The notes: generated from the letters alone by a model not told the origin. Counted from the stretch's first letter, positions 51,855-64,000 are shown. The stretch is DNA of 64,000 nucleotides from Fragum whitleyi (GCA_948146395.1 OX411548.1:63693020-63757019); one strand, 5' to 3'. A program made the numbers and translations.

Positions 51855-52146
51855 ATTTAATTGATTGATTGATTGATTGAATGGAGTTTTACGCCGCTTT
51901 CAACATTTTTCAGTTATATCGCGACGGCTGGAGCACCTAGCAATGGATTTCTGGCATTTCCCTCACCATACAACAACCACATCCTTTCCTAGCCAGCAGC
52001 TGCTATCTCACATAGATAGGTCTACGATTATCGACCCATTGGTGAGAGACAAAAAAGTCGAAATGAATGAGAGCCGCCGTCGGGGATCGAACCCGGAACC
52101 TCTAGATTGACAGTGCGACGCACTAACAACTGTGCTATGACAGCGG
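51855..52146 (-). mobile_element. tRNA-derived SINE
   Basis: The minus-strand head starts GCCGCTGTCATAGCACAGTT (A box) and has GGTTCCGGGTTCGATCCCCG (B box) with a 7-bp acceptor-like pairing GCCGCTG / CGGCGGC. The anticodon arm is degenerate, so it is not a tRNA gene. The body ends 'CGATATAACTGAAAAATGTT' and the 3' tail is (TCAA)n at 51860-51880. Confidence 0.7.
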
Positions 52147-52149
52147 CTG

Positions 52150-53260
52150 AAGTAAATTTTAACCTCATTAGATAAGGCAAAACAATCACTATTGACCGAT
52201 GAAACAGTGAAATGATTTCTGTGCTAAATACGAACCCGTCCGGGCACCTTTTAAACGATGGTTCTCGCAATTCACGTACATTTGCAAGGCAAGAAAGTAA
52301 TTTTAAACGTACGTAAACGTCTTATTACCTTAAACGCGCGAAAGGACTCCTGTCCGTGCCCCGGCGATGACCGTTCAACACAAGGTTTACCTTTATTGGG
52401 AATGTAGTTCAATCTTCACGCTAGATGTCTCCTCGCCCTAGATATTTACCTAACGTAGTGAACCGCACTACCTTTACATAAAGCGTATCGTTAGTCGATC
52501 AGTCTCGCTGGGACGATAGTTACTTAAATAACTCGTATACCGCCCGATATGGCTAATGGTAAGCTGCGGCTTTTTCCGGCGCGATTTTTTTATTTTATTT
52601 TTTTTTCTAAATGTCGATGGAATTATCGATTTTTGTTATTACATTTTTGGAAGCATTATTATTTTTTTTTCAGTTTTTTGGTGATAAAATGTAAACCGCG
52701 CATTTTATCTTATGATGATGTTTTAATTCGATACAGTATAAATAAATAAGATTTTTCACTTATCAAAGTCTTCGTTTGATTTTCCTAATTTGGAAGAAAA
52801 GATAATGCTTTGTAATAAAAAAAACAAAAGCGTGTAACATTTTTTTCTTAAAAAACATGGCATTTTTATATCAAGGACTTTTCTAAAAGAAAATGTCACT
52901 GTTAATGTTCATAAGCATAAAACTCAATGGAATTTGAAATACATTAATTCTGGGATAAATTCACTTGTCGCAGAGAACGCAAGAATAAAGGATTAAATAA
53001 ACATTGTTGAAAATAGTTTTTGTCTCATTTTATTTAACCTCTTCTATTTTTTCAAACATTATTCATTATGATATAACTTAAAAAAAATATGAAAAAAAAA
53101 AATATCCAAAAATAAATCATAATAGAATAAAAGATATACAAAACAATAACGGAATGTCGTAAAAATAGTCGCTTTTTTTGAAAAATGAGCCGATATATTA
53201 AAAAAATTACAACAAAAAATCTGGTTTCTTTAAATGAAGAAAGTTAAACTAACATTGTAG
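52150..53260. other. Sequence upstream of the receptor finger-1 exon
   Basis: Increasingly AT-rich. No further receptor exon or promoter element could be supported. Confidence 0.4.
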
Positions 53261-53352
53261 GAAAAGTAGCCGTTGATTACCATATATGCCGTGTGTGTGG
53301 TGACAGAGCCTCAGGATTTCATTATGGAGTTTTTTGTTGCGAGGGCTGTAAG
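53261..53352 (+). CDS. Nuclear receptor exon: first zinc finger
   Basis: The acceptor is ATTGTAG ending at 53260, with a CTAAC branch-like site just before it. The donor is AAG|GTAGGA after 53352. There are 2 nt plus 30 codons: [30 protein letters not shown]. All four zinc ligands are present. There is an additional Cys immediately before the third ligand (F-C-C-E-G-C) where Ser or Thr is usual. An upstream exon must end in phase 1. Confidence 0.95.
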
Positions 53353-56300
53353 GTAGGACTTAGTTTCATACTTTATTTTATTTGAAATTTTTAATTTTTA
53401 TTTTATTTTGCATTTTACTTATTTTTAGTTTTTATTTTGTCTTCATTTTATATAATATTTTACTTAATTTTACTTTGTATTTTCAATTTGCATTTATTTA
53501 TTTTCGCTGCCAATTATAGGACGTTCCAATATTGCCTTGTACCCGGGATTTGACCCCGATTTTATTTTTCGACTATTCTCCGTCGACGGAGACTAGTCGA
53601 AAAATAACATCATAGTCGAACCCTGCATGATGCTATTGCTAATGCAAGCTTCAATCAATTAGTTGTTGCTAGGAAAATGCAATAAAACATGACATAAATA
53701 CTAAGATTCTAAATAACTACAAGGGTTCGTTACTCAGTCCCGTACGGGACTCGAATCCACGATTTCGGAAGATGTAATATTTGACCTAAGCGGAGCTGAA
53801 TGTATGCTATTTTTTTTGTTATCAAAAAATCTAAAAAAAATGCGTATATTTCGTGCTCAACCCTGATATTATAATTGGCAAGTATCACCGAGGGAAACCA
53901 GTCGAAATACAACATCGGAATTTCATAATCGGAACATCTTCGACAACAACTCGTATTTGTTTGAGGATTTTCCAAATATATATGTTTTAGGTTATTATTA
54001 TTATAATCAATATAATACCAAAATGCTATGACTTTTATCGCAAACATTTGTATTCAAACCTTCGTTGCCACTACTAGTTTCATAGATTTTTAAGACTTAT
54101 CTACCTTATCAAAAAGTATTTCTTTTATATTCGGGAGCCAAATGAATATTTTCTTTTAACATTGAAATATCATTTCAGATTCCTTGAAATATAATATACC
54201 TTTTAAACCTCGTAATTACTTCATTTTGACTTTTTCTAACATCTTGGTTGAAAATTCTGAACAACTTGGGTTTCAAAAAAATCTTATGAAATGAAAATTT
54301 TCTTTTAAAAGGGCAAATGTCTAATTTTCAACAAATACGATTTTGTTTAAGGAAATGATTATAGCAGAAACAACAACAAACGTACAAACAAAATCAAAAA
54401 CAAAATGAAAGAAAAAGAGGAACGGAATAACACGACAATTATGGTTCCAAAAAATAGTAAATATAGAAATATGTAGACTAGAACTAAGCAAGTTAATTTA
54501 ACAAATCAAGTAAAACAATTAAACAAAAGTAAACTTTTAATTGATTAAATATATGGAATGCTAGAAATAATTATAAAAGCTTCATTGACTAAACGAAATG
54601 AATAAGATAGTTAAATAGATGAAAGAAAAGCTAACATAAGAATTATTATATTTTTTGAGATAGATAAATAAATGAATAAATGAATGAATTTTTAGAACAA
54701 ATTTTCAGAACATTAGTTACAAGTGGTACATGTTCTTTTTTTTTTTTTTTTGGTTAAAATGGAACTAAGATTTTTCGTGAAACAAGAATTTTTATTAAAT
54801 TCCAAATTTGAAAACTAGCATTTCTAATGTATTTGACATTTGGTTGGCGATGATAATTCAAAACGCAGTATGTTTCTCTAGACTTACGTGTTTAGTTGCA
54901 TGCTATTTATTTTAACCCCTTCATTTGGGTCAGACATCGCATTTTCACTGATTATTTAAAGTCTTATTATTCCTAATTGAATATACATTGTTATTTCGAA
55001 TTTGAACAAATTTTCAAAGGTGGCCTAAGTGACATGCAGATAATTAAATAAATAATTAAAAAATCAAGTAAGAAATAATGTGTCCATCAAGATTCATGCA
55101 TTCAGATGAGCCGAGGTTATAAAATTTTTCTCATTCTCAGTTCAATTTTTTCTCAAATTTCAATTCGAGATTAAAGCCGTAAACCTGTTTTGATACACAT
55201 TTTAATGTATAATCATAAAAGCTGATATTAATAAGTTGTTATAAATAACAACTTATTAATATTATCTTATATTGTTATATTTTTTAATCTAAAATTTAAG
55301 ATCCTTTATTGTGTAAGTATAAAGTTTCTTCTGCAGTGGTAATTAAATATGGGATTCTGCCATGCATCATCTTAATTATATCACCTTCTTAAGACGAATC
55401 CAATGAGATATTGCAAGGCAGAATCTAACGATGAATAAAAATAACAAGATACAATTTGTGACTTTGACTTACGATATTTTTTTCATAAGAAATTTAGAAA
55501 AAAAAGGTTACCTGATTCTGAGATTATAAAACCTTTCCCGTACCCAATTGGTGTTCATATATCTTTGAAAGAATTGTAATGGATCTTAAGCTTTAATCTC
55601 AAGTGCTTTAGGAATTTTTTATGATCTCGTATCCAAGTCCGATTAATAAACTTTATAGGGCTGACAATTCACTGAAAATTAAACTGACAGGGATTTTGTG
55701 TTTTTCCCTCCTTTATCCTTAAAGAAAACCTTTGAAATCAAAAGAATTGCTAAAAACTTAATTTTGACGTTTTGAGTAATGTTTCGACTATATCAAATCT
55801 GTTATTTTTATTTGAAATAATAGGAAAAATCTAAGTTGAGTAGCAAAAAAGTTTTATTGTCTCGGTAGCTGAAGTTCGGTATCAGAGAAAAGGCATTTAT
55901 AGAAATAAGAACATAAAGCACTAGCTAGTCAAATAAATTGATTCACATAATTTTTTCACATATGTTTAAAATAATAAAACAATTAACAAAAAGTAAAAGA
56001 AAAATATACAGATATTTACAAATTTTATTGAGCATTGTTTGTTTTTTTCAAAACAAAAACCAAATGTTAAGAACATTATTCAAATGAGTGACTACAAAAT
56101 CTACGAAATACAATTTATTTTTAAGTTTTGATTCAGTTTCGACATACTTATATTAAACGACATCAGGTATTTTTCGGTTTCTAATTATTTTGATTCACTT
56201 AAATGAATGAAAAGGTTTTTTGAGTTTGATAAATTTATTCATCGAGCATTATAGACAATATGTGATTTTTTAAAAAGTGCACGGAGCTTTAAAGCCGATA

Positions 56301-59300
56301 ACTGTGTATGAATAGGCGAAGCGAAATTATACATAAGTGTGGTTAGAATTATAGACTGGTACCTTATTGAATTAACAAATCATTCGCCTCATTTCTTATA
56401 CTAAATATCCTCAAAGAAAAGGGTAGACATGTCAGGTTATTTTTTTATAAGGGATTTTTTTTTTAAAAAAAGATCATAAAATAAAATAAGTATAACAATT
56501 AAAAAATATCATAAGATTTGATAGTGCAATATATCAAAAGGGAAAAAAAACGAAAAACATTTTGATCAAATTTTGGGGGCTTATACAAAACGAAAAATAA
56601 AACATAACATAAATGTGCGTTTATTCCTCATGTCGTGCATTTTATAATAAGGTTAAATATTATGTAAAATTCTGTATTCCAATAATTAGTTTATTGAAAA
56701 TTATTATATGATACTCGTAGAAAATGGCAGGCTTAAGTATAAAATAAGAACTTTGGTATTTATCATATATACAATAAGAAATTAGATACTAATCAAATTC
56801 CATTTTGATAGTATAAGTCGATAAATCATCTGTTTTATTTTTCCATAATTTAAACTTATTTCTTTGTTATATATGTTGTGATATGGCCAGAGAGCATTAT
56901 TACTTAGATCGCTTCCCTTAGTATTGTTATCAATAGATAAGGTCAGACCCCGGTGAAATTTTGGCCTCTTTAGTTTATGGTAAATCAGTGTTTTGCCCCA
57001 AGCCGTAGCACTTTCCTGAATTTCGTTGAGGTATGAAGTTACAGATTCTTATTCCTCTTTCTTAGAACTTCCTTTTAAAACTAAATGTCATGCCATGTAT
57101 GTTGATAAGGCAATTTTTAGATAATACAGTCACAGCAAGGAAACCGTTCTTTCGGAACCAACAAGGCTACGGGCCCAGATTCACGCATTATGTTTTTCAT
57201 CCCTCACCTGGAGAATAAACTCCTGCAAAGAGATAGAAAAAATACACTTGAAAACTCTAGAACAGAGGTGAATTTACTTAAAAATCATGCAAAAATACAT
57301 GTAAATCACTGTTTAACACTTACAACAGCCCTACCTTTGAGGGACTACATTTTCTTTAAGATCTACTTTTATCATACAATGACCTCAGGATGTAAACCTC
57401 ACTTGGGTCCCTCCATAATACGTGCTAAAGATCCCATCAATTCATCAGAATGCGTTGAATCAATTTGGTCATTGTTTGGAGAGTTTCGGCCGAAGTACCA
57501 CCAGAAGCCGACTTACCTAATTATGACCCAAAATTACTACACCTAAGTACGAGGCACTTTACAGTTCACGGAAAAGCCCGAGCGATGTCCCGATTGATGA
57601 CTGCACTGTTTAACATTTGTATACAGTTATCCGAAAACTTAAAGGTTGTCATTTTCCCATGCTCGGTGGTATCGTTAGTAACATCGCGAAATTAACATTC
57701 ATATCAATAAAAACAATTCTTAATAGATCACTCAGGGCTCCATTCCTTCATTCCAAACACCCACTCAAACCGCTCAAAAACGCTCTAAACTTTCTAAGAC
57801 ATATAATCAACAGCTACATTTAAATTTATATAAATGGAAATAATCGTGGTTTCACTTACAAAATTAAAATTGTAAGCGTTTGATTGCTTCTTGATATAAT
57901 AGAAGCTATTCATAGACCTTTTAAATTTGTTTTATTAAAGGGAGATAATAAATATCGCTAGTTTTGTTTATCTTGCACAAAATTAGCGCTATTTATTACC
58001 TCCCTTTAATTTCACTCAAAACTCACTCATCACCCTCATTCAATTTCATTCTAAAATCAATCTTAAAATCATTCAGCTTGTCAATTTCACGATGTCACTA
58101 ACTGTAACTTACCACTTGTTTCTGACACAATTCAAGTCTGACATCTTTATCAAGCTCTAATAGCGTTCCTACGTACATGAAGTGTGGGTTTGATCCCCGA
58201 AAGTGGTACAACTTTCTGACATTTTTCTCCCACCAATAGGTTGATAATCGTTAATCTAAATGGGATAGTACATTGTAGCTTGACTTATGGGTAGTACAAG
58301 TACATGGTGCTATAACTACATGCAATCAAAATTCGTTCTAAAGTTTCATATTTAGATAAAGATTAAAACGCTTCGATTTCCGGCTGTTACATATGGAACA
58401 ACAGACGGAGGCTTCGTATGTTGTATTATAACCAATAGGGATTCTAAGTGCATTTGTACTCGCTACGCTCCTTTTAGTTAGAGAGTAACGCACACCCAAG
58501 GTGTCGTGTTTGACCTTCAAAACCAGGGGTTTGACCCCTCTTTAAAACTAAAATCTTTTTATTTCTCAATTTGACCCTAAAAATTTTTCTTACTGGGATA
58601 AAAAAAAAGACCCCGTTGAGACAAATTTTGTTCGTTTTTTGTCCTCAATTTTTCAATGATGTAATTTATAATACATGTGTGTACCAATCAAAGTTTTGGA
58701 AATTAATTGCTTACTTCATATCTTTACATGAAATATCAATTGACACTGGAACCTTTAAAAATCTACCAAGCGTACCCTCGTTTTGCTCTTTCTGTTGTTT
58801 TGACCCGTTTAAAATTAGTAAGAATTTCTTGTAGAGATGGTCAATCCTCCCGAATTTCTGAAACTATATACCCGCAATTTAGAGTGAGCGATCAAAGGTC
58901 AATTTTGTCTATACAGGTATAGACAAAATTGACCTTTGATCACTCACTTAAACTTGTGAATCTGTAGTACAAGACATGAGAACTGGAAATATTTGCGTCA
59001 ATATTTTACAGAAGAATTTTGCGCGAGTTTAAGCACGAGCAATTATACGCATAAAACTTTACCAATTTTATTGACATGAATTCACCTTGCGTCTTGGTTC
59101 AGTGTGATTAAAACTGAATTATGTTTTTAGCTGAACTGGTCTGAAGGACAGTGGAATATTCCGTTGCTAATAATCCTCCGTATATGCGTCCGTGTGTGAA
59201 TCTGTTGGTAAACTATTTTTCTAAAGATGTTCTCTTCGCAAACTAACAGATAGATTTCAACTTAATTTCGCAGGAATGGTCCTTTGGTGACCGGCCGACA

Positions 59301-61476
59301 GATTTTATTTGAGTGATTTTTATCGAGAGAAAAAAACGTAGACGTTTTATGGTCGGGGTTTATTTCGGCATATAGTATAAAGAGATTTTCTTATAATCAT
59401 TGGATCGATTTTAAGAAAATCTGTGAGCAATCCTTTATAAAGCATTTGATATTATATTGATTAGATGAAGATCATTGCCTTTATAATGACGTAGTTAGTT
59501 AATTTCCATACGTGCTTAAAGTGAAAATTTCGAAAATAATTTTGTCGAAAAATAGATAATGAAGGAAAAAAAAATCTTGGGTATTCCTTTATTTCAGGTT
59601 AGAAATGCAAATTATCTAATTTCCAAAATTATAAAAAAAATGGTAGCTAAGGGAATCATTTAAATGCAAATCAGCATGAATCTCCATTTGATTACCTTCT
59701 TTTTAAGCACGTAAGAATCGAATGATTGCTTGGAAAACTCGGGTACTAATAATGTGGCTAGAACTAATTTCTACATGTCTTTTTTTTGTTGAAAAAAAAA
59801 AAATCCAAGAAATTATAAATAAGATATATGAGCCAGTGCGTGACATTTCCAACAATTTCACATGTGCGCAAGGCAAAGTTTCTGGTCAGCCTATGCAGGC
59901 GCACAGTCTGACCGAAATCTTCACTATGCGCTCTATAGATAGATAAGGTCTTAACCTATCTTCATGTGGTCAGCATATATTATTTTGCATTGTGTCGTTG
60001 TCAATGTTTCTCAACATTTTTACCATGCGCAAGTGTTAAATTGTTGGAAATGTCACGCACGGGCTCATATATCAATTCGCAGTAATTGTGAATGGTGAAT
60101 ATTAAATAATGTTGACCATTCAAAATTGACAAGTATCTTGTTTCCTTATAAAGACAGAAGACGAAAAAAGGATAAATGAATAAATGAAGATAAAAATGTA
60201 AGCCTTTGGACCGAATGATGGTCTTTTTGTAGAGAATAGTTATACCAAACTCAGACCAAATTCACTTGAGGCAAGAGTACCAGTTTCGAATCTCGACCGC
60301 GCAATCCCTAGCAACTGTTAACTGCCTTTCTATAAATTAAAGATCGAATGGTAGGTTTTAAACTACTACTGTTTGAGTGAACTATTTTAAAACAAAATAT
60401 AAAATATTAAACAAAGTTAAATCTGAAATGACGTTTCGGCTGAAACCACGGATCTTAAGGTCACGACCCTGCAATCGAGGCAACGACTTTCTTTATAGGG
60501 TATATATAGGGCGAAATATTGACGCTTTTTCAAAAGCGTTTCCCTTTGAATTAAAGAGCCAGCAGATTAACTGCATGTGAAAATATTTCACGCCCGCAAG
60601 CCGCACATGCGCATGAAAATTCATTTGGCGTGCAAATTAATAATGCATATCAAAGTTACATCTTGCGTCGTGTTTTTCACACTTGATACTGTTAAACTGT
60701 GTAAAGCGACCACCTAGGGGACCACCAAAGAGCTTTCGCTGATGGAAATAGTCGCTTAATACGATATTTAATGATATATATGACATCGGCAGATCCGGGG
60801 TTTTTATTTAGGGTGTCGAGGTCAGCCCAGAATGCGAGTAATTAATCCCATAGTATCCCTATCTATAAAGATATGGATACTATGGGACTAATTGCTCAAA
60901 TTTTGTACACTAGATACATTTTATTGTAAAACTTCAAGTTCCTGTGATTCGTACACGACAAAAGAAGGGAATGTTTCTCTTGTGCTGCAATGTTTTTATT
61001 GAATTTGTCCACTACAATGAAGTCTTTAAATACAGATTGGATTCGAACCCCCTCTTGATCCGCCACTGTAAGACATGCTATTTTGATGGTTTATATAGCT
61101 TGTCTCATAAATCTTACTGTATCTTATGATGTTCGAACCCATATACGGGCGTCAACAATATAAGATTCAATAATAAACTATTTTAAGTTTGAGAATGTTC
61201 ACTTTTTTCGGAGATTGTACTTTCGGTAGAGAGACTTTTTATGATGGTCGTTTAATAAAAGAGGTCGCTTAATAGAAGTGTTCCCTCGAGCAATAACGAC
61301 TACATACCAAACTTTATTATTTAATTTTCAGGGTTTTTTCTATCGCAGTGTTCAAGCTGTCAAACGATACAAATATTGCAACAACGCCGGCTCGTGCCTC
61401 GTACTGAAAACCAGTCGAAATTCGTGCAAATTCTGTCGTATGCAAAGATGCCTGGAAGTGGGCATGTCTTACGACG
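53261..61476 (+). CDS. Nuclear receptor, DNA-binding domain (two exons)
   Basis: Two plus-strand exons encode a complete C4-C4 nuclear receptor DNA-binding domain. Finger 1 is C-x2-C-x13-C-x2-C ([18 protein letters not shown] then EGC). Finger 2 is C-x5-C-x9-C-x2-C (CNNAGSC ... CKFC), followed by [10 protein letters not shown]. The P-box context CEGCKGFF is that of NR1/NR2-type receptors which bind AGGTCA half-sites (family knowledge). The intron falls exactly between CEGCK and GFF, a position used in many nuclear receptor genes. The protein would be a nuclear, ligand-regulated or orphan transcription factor. A/B-domain exons upstream and the hinge and ligand-binding domain downstream were not found. 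Lophotrochozoan NR1-like orphan is my best guess, not proven. Confidence 0.93.
57673..58106 (+). mobile_element. MITE family 1, copy G
   Basis: CGTTAGTAACATCGCGAAAT on the left and TTGTCAATTTCACGATGTCA on the right. The centre AAGGGAGATAATAAATATCG / ATTTATTACCTCCCTTTAAT is clearly palindromic. Confidence 0.8.
58883..58947. repeat. Hairpin family 4, copy 2
   Basis: AGTGAGCGATCAAAGGTCAA and TTTTGTCTATAC pair with GTATAGACAAAATTGACCTT and TGATCACTCACT, nearly perfect. Confidence 0.85.
59824..60072. mobile_element. MITE with about 45-bp inverted termini
   Basis: ATATATGAGCCAGTGCGTGA and CATTTCCAACAATTT at the left end, inverted as AAATTGTTGGAAATG and TCACGCACGGGCTCATATAT at the right end. TA borders. 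No coding capacity. Confidence 0.8.
60841..60893. repeat. Hairpin
   Basis: ATTAATCCCATAGTATCC pairs with GGATACTATGGGACTAATT around a 15-base loop. Confidence 0.7.
61332..61476 (+). CDS. Nuclear receptor exon: second zinc finger
   Basis: The acceptor is TTTTCAG ending at 61331 and the donor is GACG|GTAAGT after 61476. There are 48 codons plus 1 nt: [16 protein letters not shown], the D-box [32 protein letters not shown]. The sequence ends at the start of the C-terminal extension. The next exon should start in phase 1 and carry the hinge. None is convincing before 64000. Confidence 0.95.
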
Positions 61477-62967
61477 GTAAGTCATTTATTTTCAAAGAAA
61501 CACATTAAATGTGTTTTAAGCCCGTTCATCTTAAGCTTTGGCGCATATTGTTTTTGCCCTATACACTTATCTGTATATCCCTTACTCTCTTTGTCCTTTT
61601 CTTCACCAGGTCCTTTCACGCGATTATTACTTTGAAAAAGATCTTTCTGTTGGTACCAAAATCAAGGTCAATAAAAGATTTTAAAGACTGATATGAGGAA
61701 TATTTAAACTTTAACATTTGTCTCATTACTAATTTATGATTTATATCAAGCTGCTGTTTCTAAAAAAAAAAGACAGTTGTCGGGGCATTTGTATTTAATT
61801 TACACATCTTAATCTAATTTAGCCATTTAAAAATTTCGTCCAATTGCTGTTCGTAGGTACTCATCGAATTGTATCGTCCAAACGATTCCTATTAGTACAA
61901 CTTCATTACGAGGGGTCAGCGCAACACAATTGTAAGTGCCTATAAATATATAGGCACTTACAATAGTGTTGCACTGACCCCTCGATAAGCCATATGAGAC
62001 ATAATGTTTTAAGACATGTATTAATCCCTTTCCCTTTCCAATTATCTTTAGGTCGTAGGGTCGAATATTTTGAATTTTCTTAAGTACTCAATTGAGAATT
62101 TACTTAAACTTTGAGATAATCGATCTTAATTCTGCTTAATTGCTACTGCAAGTGCTTGTAAATGAAAGATTTATAAAATGAATTTTTAAATAATAATATT
62201 TGATACACAGTAAAGTATTTTTTTTTTTCAAATTCGAATGTTGATTTAATTCCCATTTGAGTAAGAAAAACGTTTTTATAAATTCAGACTCGGATTATAT
62301 ATTTCATTTCAGTTAAGTTGCATACCGGCCCTTTACATGTATAAGTCCGTCGATGTGATTATTAAGATTACTAATAAAAGTTTATTTTGCTTTTTACTCA
62401 TACACCATTATATGAATTAATTTTAGAAAATTCAACTAAAGATGATATTTGTTGTCCATAAATGTAAATGAATTAGTCGTTTTATATATATCATAACATC
62501 GCCATATTGAATGTACCAAGAAAGCGGGCGAGAATATCCGAAACTATCAATCGAGGAAAGAATATATAATAACAAACACTTTTCAAAAAGTCGCATTTAA
62601 ATTTAACTTAGAATTAACAAAGGTTCTAATCAAGAAAAATTCTGTGACGATTTTTTTTTACTTGTTCTTCTCGTTCGAAATTTCTTTTTGGCAACAACTT
62701 GTGTTTGGATTTTTCCCCACAAAAATATAAATAAAAACTCCTGGATCGACATTAACCGTTCCAATCATTCAGTATCGCGAGATTAAAGTTCTTGCAACAC
62801 TTTGATCATGAAATATTCTGAAATGAACAATTGTATTTTCACAGTAAGGATCAGGATTGAAAATGTCGGCTACGGCATCAGGCAACAAAACGTCATTTCT
62901 AACACTGTAAAACGAAGCTCCCTGAAATAACAGTGTACTGTCCTACGGTTTCCGTTAAAGTGTATTT

Positions 62968-63068
62968 CAGTTAGTAACATCGTGAAATCAATAGGTTTGA
63001 TGGCTTGGAATGATTTCGGAATGAAACTGAATGAGTGCGTAAAGCGACTTTTGAATGATTTTCAAAGA
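62968..63068 (+). mobile_element. MITE family 1, half-copy H
   Basis: CAGTTAGTAACATCGTGAAA and 'ggaatgatttcggaatgaaa' only; the right half is missing. Confidence 0.65.
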
Positions 63069-63107
63069 AGGTAAAACATAATTGATTATTTCAAATAAGC
63101 GACATTT

Positions 63108-63336
63108 AACCCTTTCCTGTCCAATCCCTGGTTTTTACGTCCCTAAGATTTTGTAATTGAGAAAATATTGTAGAAAAAGAGGAAATTGTTTGTGACAAAC
63201 AATTTCTTCTTTTTTGACAAAATTTTCTACCCTACTGAATGGTTATTTTTCAAATTAAATCCACTTTAATTTTTTGTCTGGAAATCCTTTCAACTTGGAC
63301 AGGTCCAAAACTTTGTAAAACAGGGAAGGGTTAAAC
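63108..63336. repeat. Hairpin element with inverted ends
   Basis: AACCCTTTCCTGTCCAA near 63109 faces TTGGACAGG ... GGGAAGGGTTAA near 63295-63336. The centre GAAATTGTTTGTGACAAACA ATTTC (spaced) is a tight stem at 63182-63206. Confidence 0.6.
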
Positions 63337-63685
63337 CCCCTCCGACGTGTTTTGTTGTCACTAGAGTGAATTTTGGAATTAACGAATCGAGCGTCGAGAG
63401 ATTGGTGTAGAAAAATTTGATCGAGGTCTCACCACAAACTAGTGTTATTCGAAAAAAAGGCTAAAACCCTGGTGTCGCTCTTTCCACGATTTGTGACGTC
63501 ATCATAGCATGCCCGACTAAGCCCCTCCCATATTATATGGAAGATACCTACAAAATGACGCGCTTTTAGATATTCCACCATCAAAATTTAAATTCAAATT
63601 AAGTTTCAACTTCAATTAAAGAAATCGAATAACCTATTTCACTCTTTGCAATACTAGTGTAAAAAAATACAGATTTTGTCGTTTT

Positions 63686-63960
63686 TGGCTCACATGAGCA
63701 AATCGTACTCATGGTTAGCTTTTGTGATAATATTTTGTCCGTCAGTCGTTATCGGCAAGTCTTTGATCGTTTTCTCCTTAGATGACAGAAATTTGTTTGT
63801 GAAATTGTGATTGACCCTGAATACGGGCGTAGCGTGTTTTTTTTTTTTTTTTTTCGGGGGTGCGGGGGGGAGTTGATGATCAATGAAGCATTTAAACATC
63901 TTTTCCTTAGTAACCAATTGGCAGATTTCAACCAAGTCAATATATGTAATAGTGTAGGAT
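63686..63960. repeat. Composite repeat module 2, third occurrence
   Basis: GGCTCACATGAGCAAATCGT then 'TCATGGTTAGCTTTTGTGAT' and 'GTCCGTCAGTCGT', parallel to 18655-18720. An oligo-T/oligo-G tract lies at 63838-63868. Confidence 0.65.
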
Positions 63961-64000
63961 AAATAATACTCCTAACAACAAATTATAAGTGAAAATTACA

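Larger units (their letters stand above)
53353..61331 (+). other. 7979-bp intron of the nuclear receptor gene
   Basis: Very AT-rich. Holds hairpins at 53563-53606 (TATTTTTCGACTA / TAGTCGAAAAATA) and 55228-55258, MITE copy G, hairpin family 4 copy 2, a MITE at 59824-60072 and a hairpin at 60841-60893. The stretch 53610-57670 is otherwise featureless to me, and no alternative zinc-finger exon was seen. Confidence 0.7.
61477..64000 (+). other. Receptor intron continuing to window end
   Basis: No ligand-binding-domain exon is recognisable. Contains a hairpin at 61909-61984 (CGAGGGGTCAGCGCAACAC / GTGTTGCACTGACCCCTCG), MITE family 1 half-copy H, a hairpin element with inverted ends at 63108-63336, and composite-repeat module 2 from 63686. 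Confidence 0.6.

Noticed and set aside
53725..53790. B-box-like GATTCGAGTCCC on the minus strand
   Set aside because: No A box or cloverleaf at the proper distance.
62849..62911. Possible next nuclear receptor exon (acceptor TTTCACAG, frame giving VRIRIENVGYG)
   Set aside because: The phase would fit but the donor (GTAAAA) is weak and the residues do not clearly match a hinge or LBD; too uncertain to annotate.

Overview
This is a AT-rich, intron-rich and repeat-rich metazoan window, most likely from a mollusc and probably a bivalve. The evidence is GT-AG split genes of animal-specific families, decayed non-LTR retrotransposons, many short hairpin (MITE-like) elements, and intronic repeat modules of a kind I associate with bivalve genomes (tandem AAGGTCA-rich blocks and a 'gctcacctgagca' module). 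The organism call is inference. No long intact ORF is a host gene. The host genes were found by reading short exons with matching splice phases.

Two split plus-strand genes are supported. (1) The 3' part of a DEG/ENaC (degenerin / epithelial sodium channel / peptide-gated channel) gene runs from 2504 to its stop at 33593. It has eight exons (2504-2643, 3939-4028, 5881-6001, 27336-27411, 28439-28496, 29532-29617, 31556-31631, 33315-33593), all phases agree, and they encode about 307 residues from the extracellular domain through TM2 and a basic C-tail. The N-terminus and TM1 lie left of the window. (2) A nuclear receptor gene contributes two exons (53261-53352 and 61332-61476) that encode a complete two-finger DNA-binding domain split after CEGCK by an 8 kb intron. 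Its ligand-binding domain must lie to the right.

Layout: 150-1045 decayed RT/zinc-finger retrotransposon tail. 2504-6001 first three channel exons, including a tandem array (about 3166-4028) in which four decayed exon copies precede the working one. 6002-27335 one 21 kb intron holding a SINE-like copy, a Tc1-like transposase relic, several tandem repeats, a TIR element with tRNA-like segments, about 7 kb of molluscan-type composite repeat, and a 5'-truncated CR1/L2-like retrotransposon with a mutated RT catalytic motif. 27336-33593 last five channel exons. 33594-53260 intergenic or upstream sequence of the receptor gene, with a roughly 7.1 kb L1/Tx1-like retrotransposon (39295-46397) flanked by a target-site duplication, a decayed endonuclease fragment, a 36-bp minisatellite, hairpin elements and a tRNA-derived SINE. 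53353-61331 receptor intron. 61477-64000 beginning of the next intron.

The most interesting signals are the tandem pseudo-exon array beside exon 3939-4028, a perfect 148-bp palindrome just before exon 5881-6001, one MITE family (eight copies) of which three copies start 6-38 bp after channel exons, and the reconstructed channel gene with a G-L-S selectivity-filter triplet.
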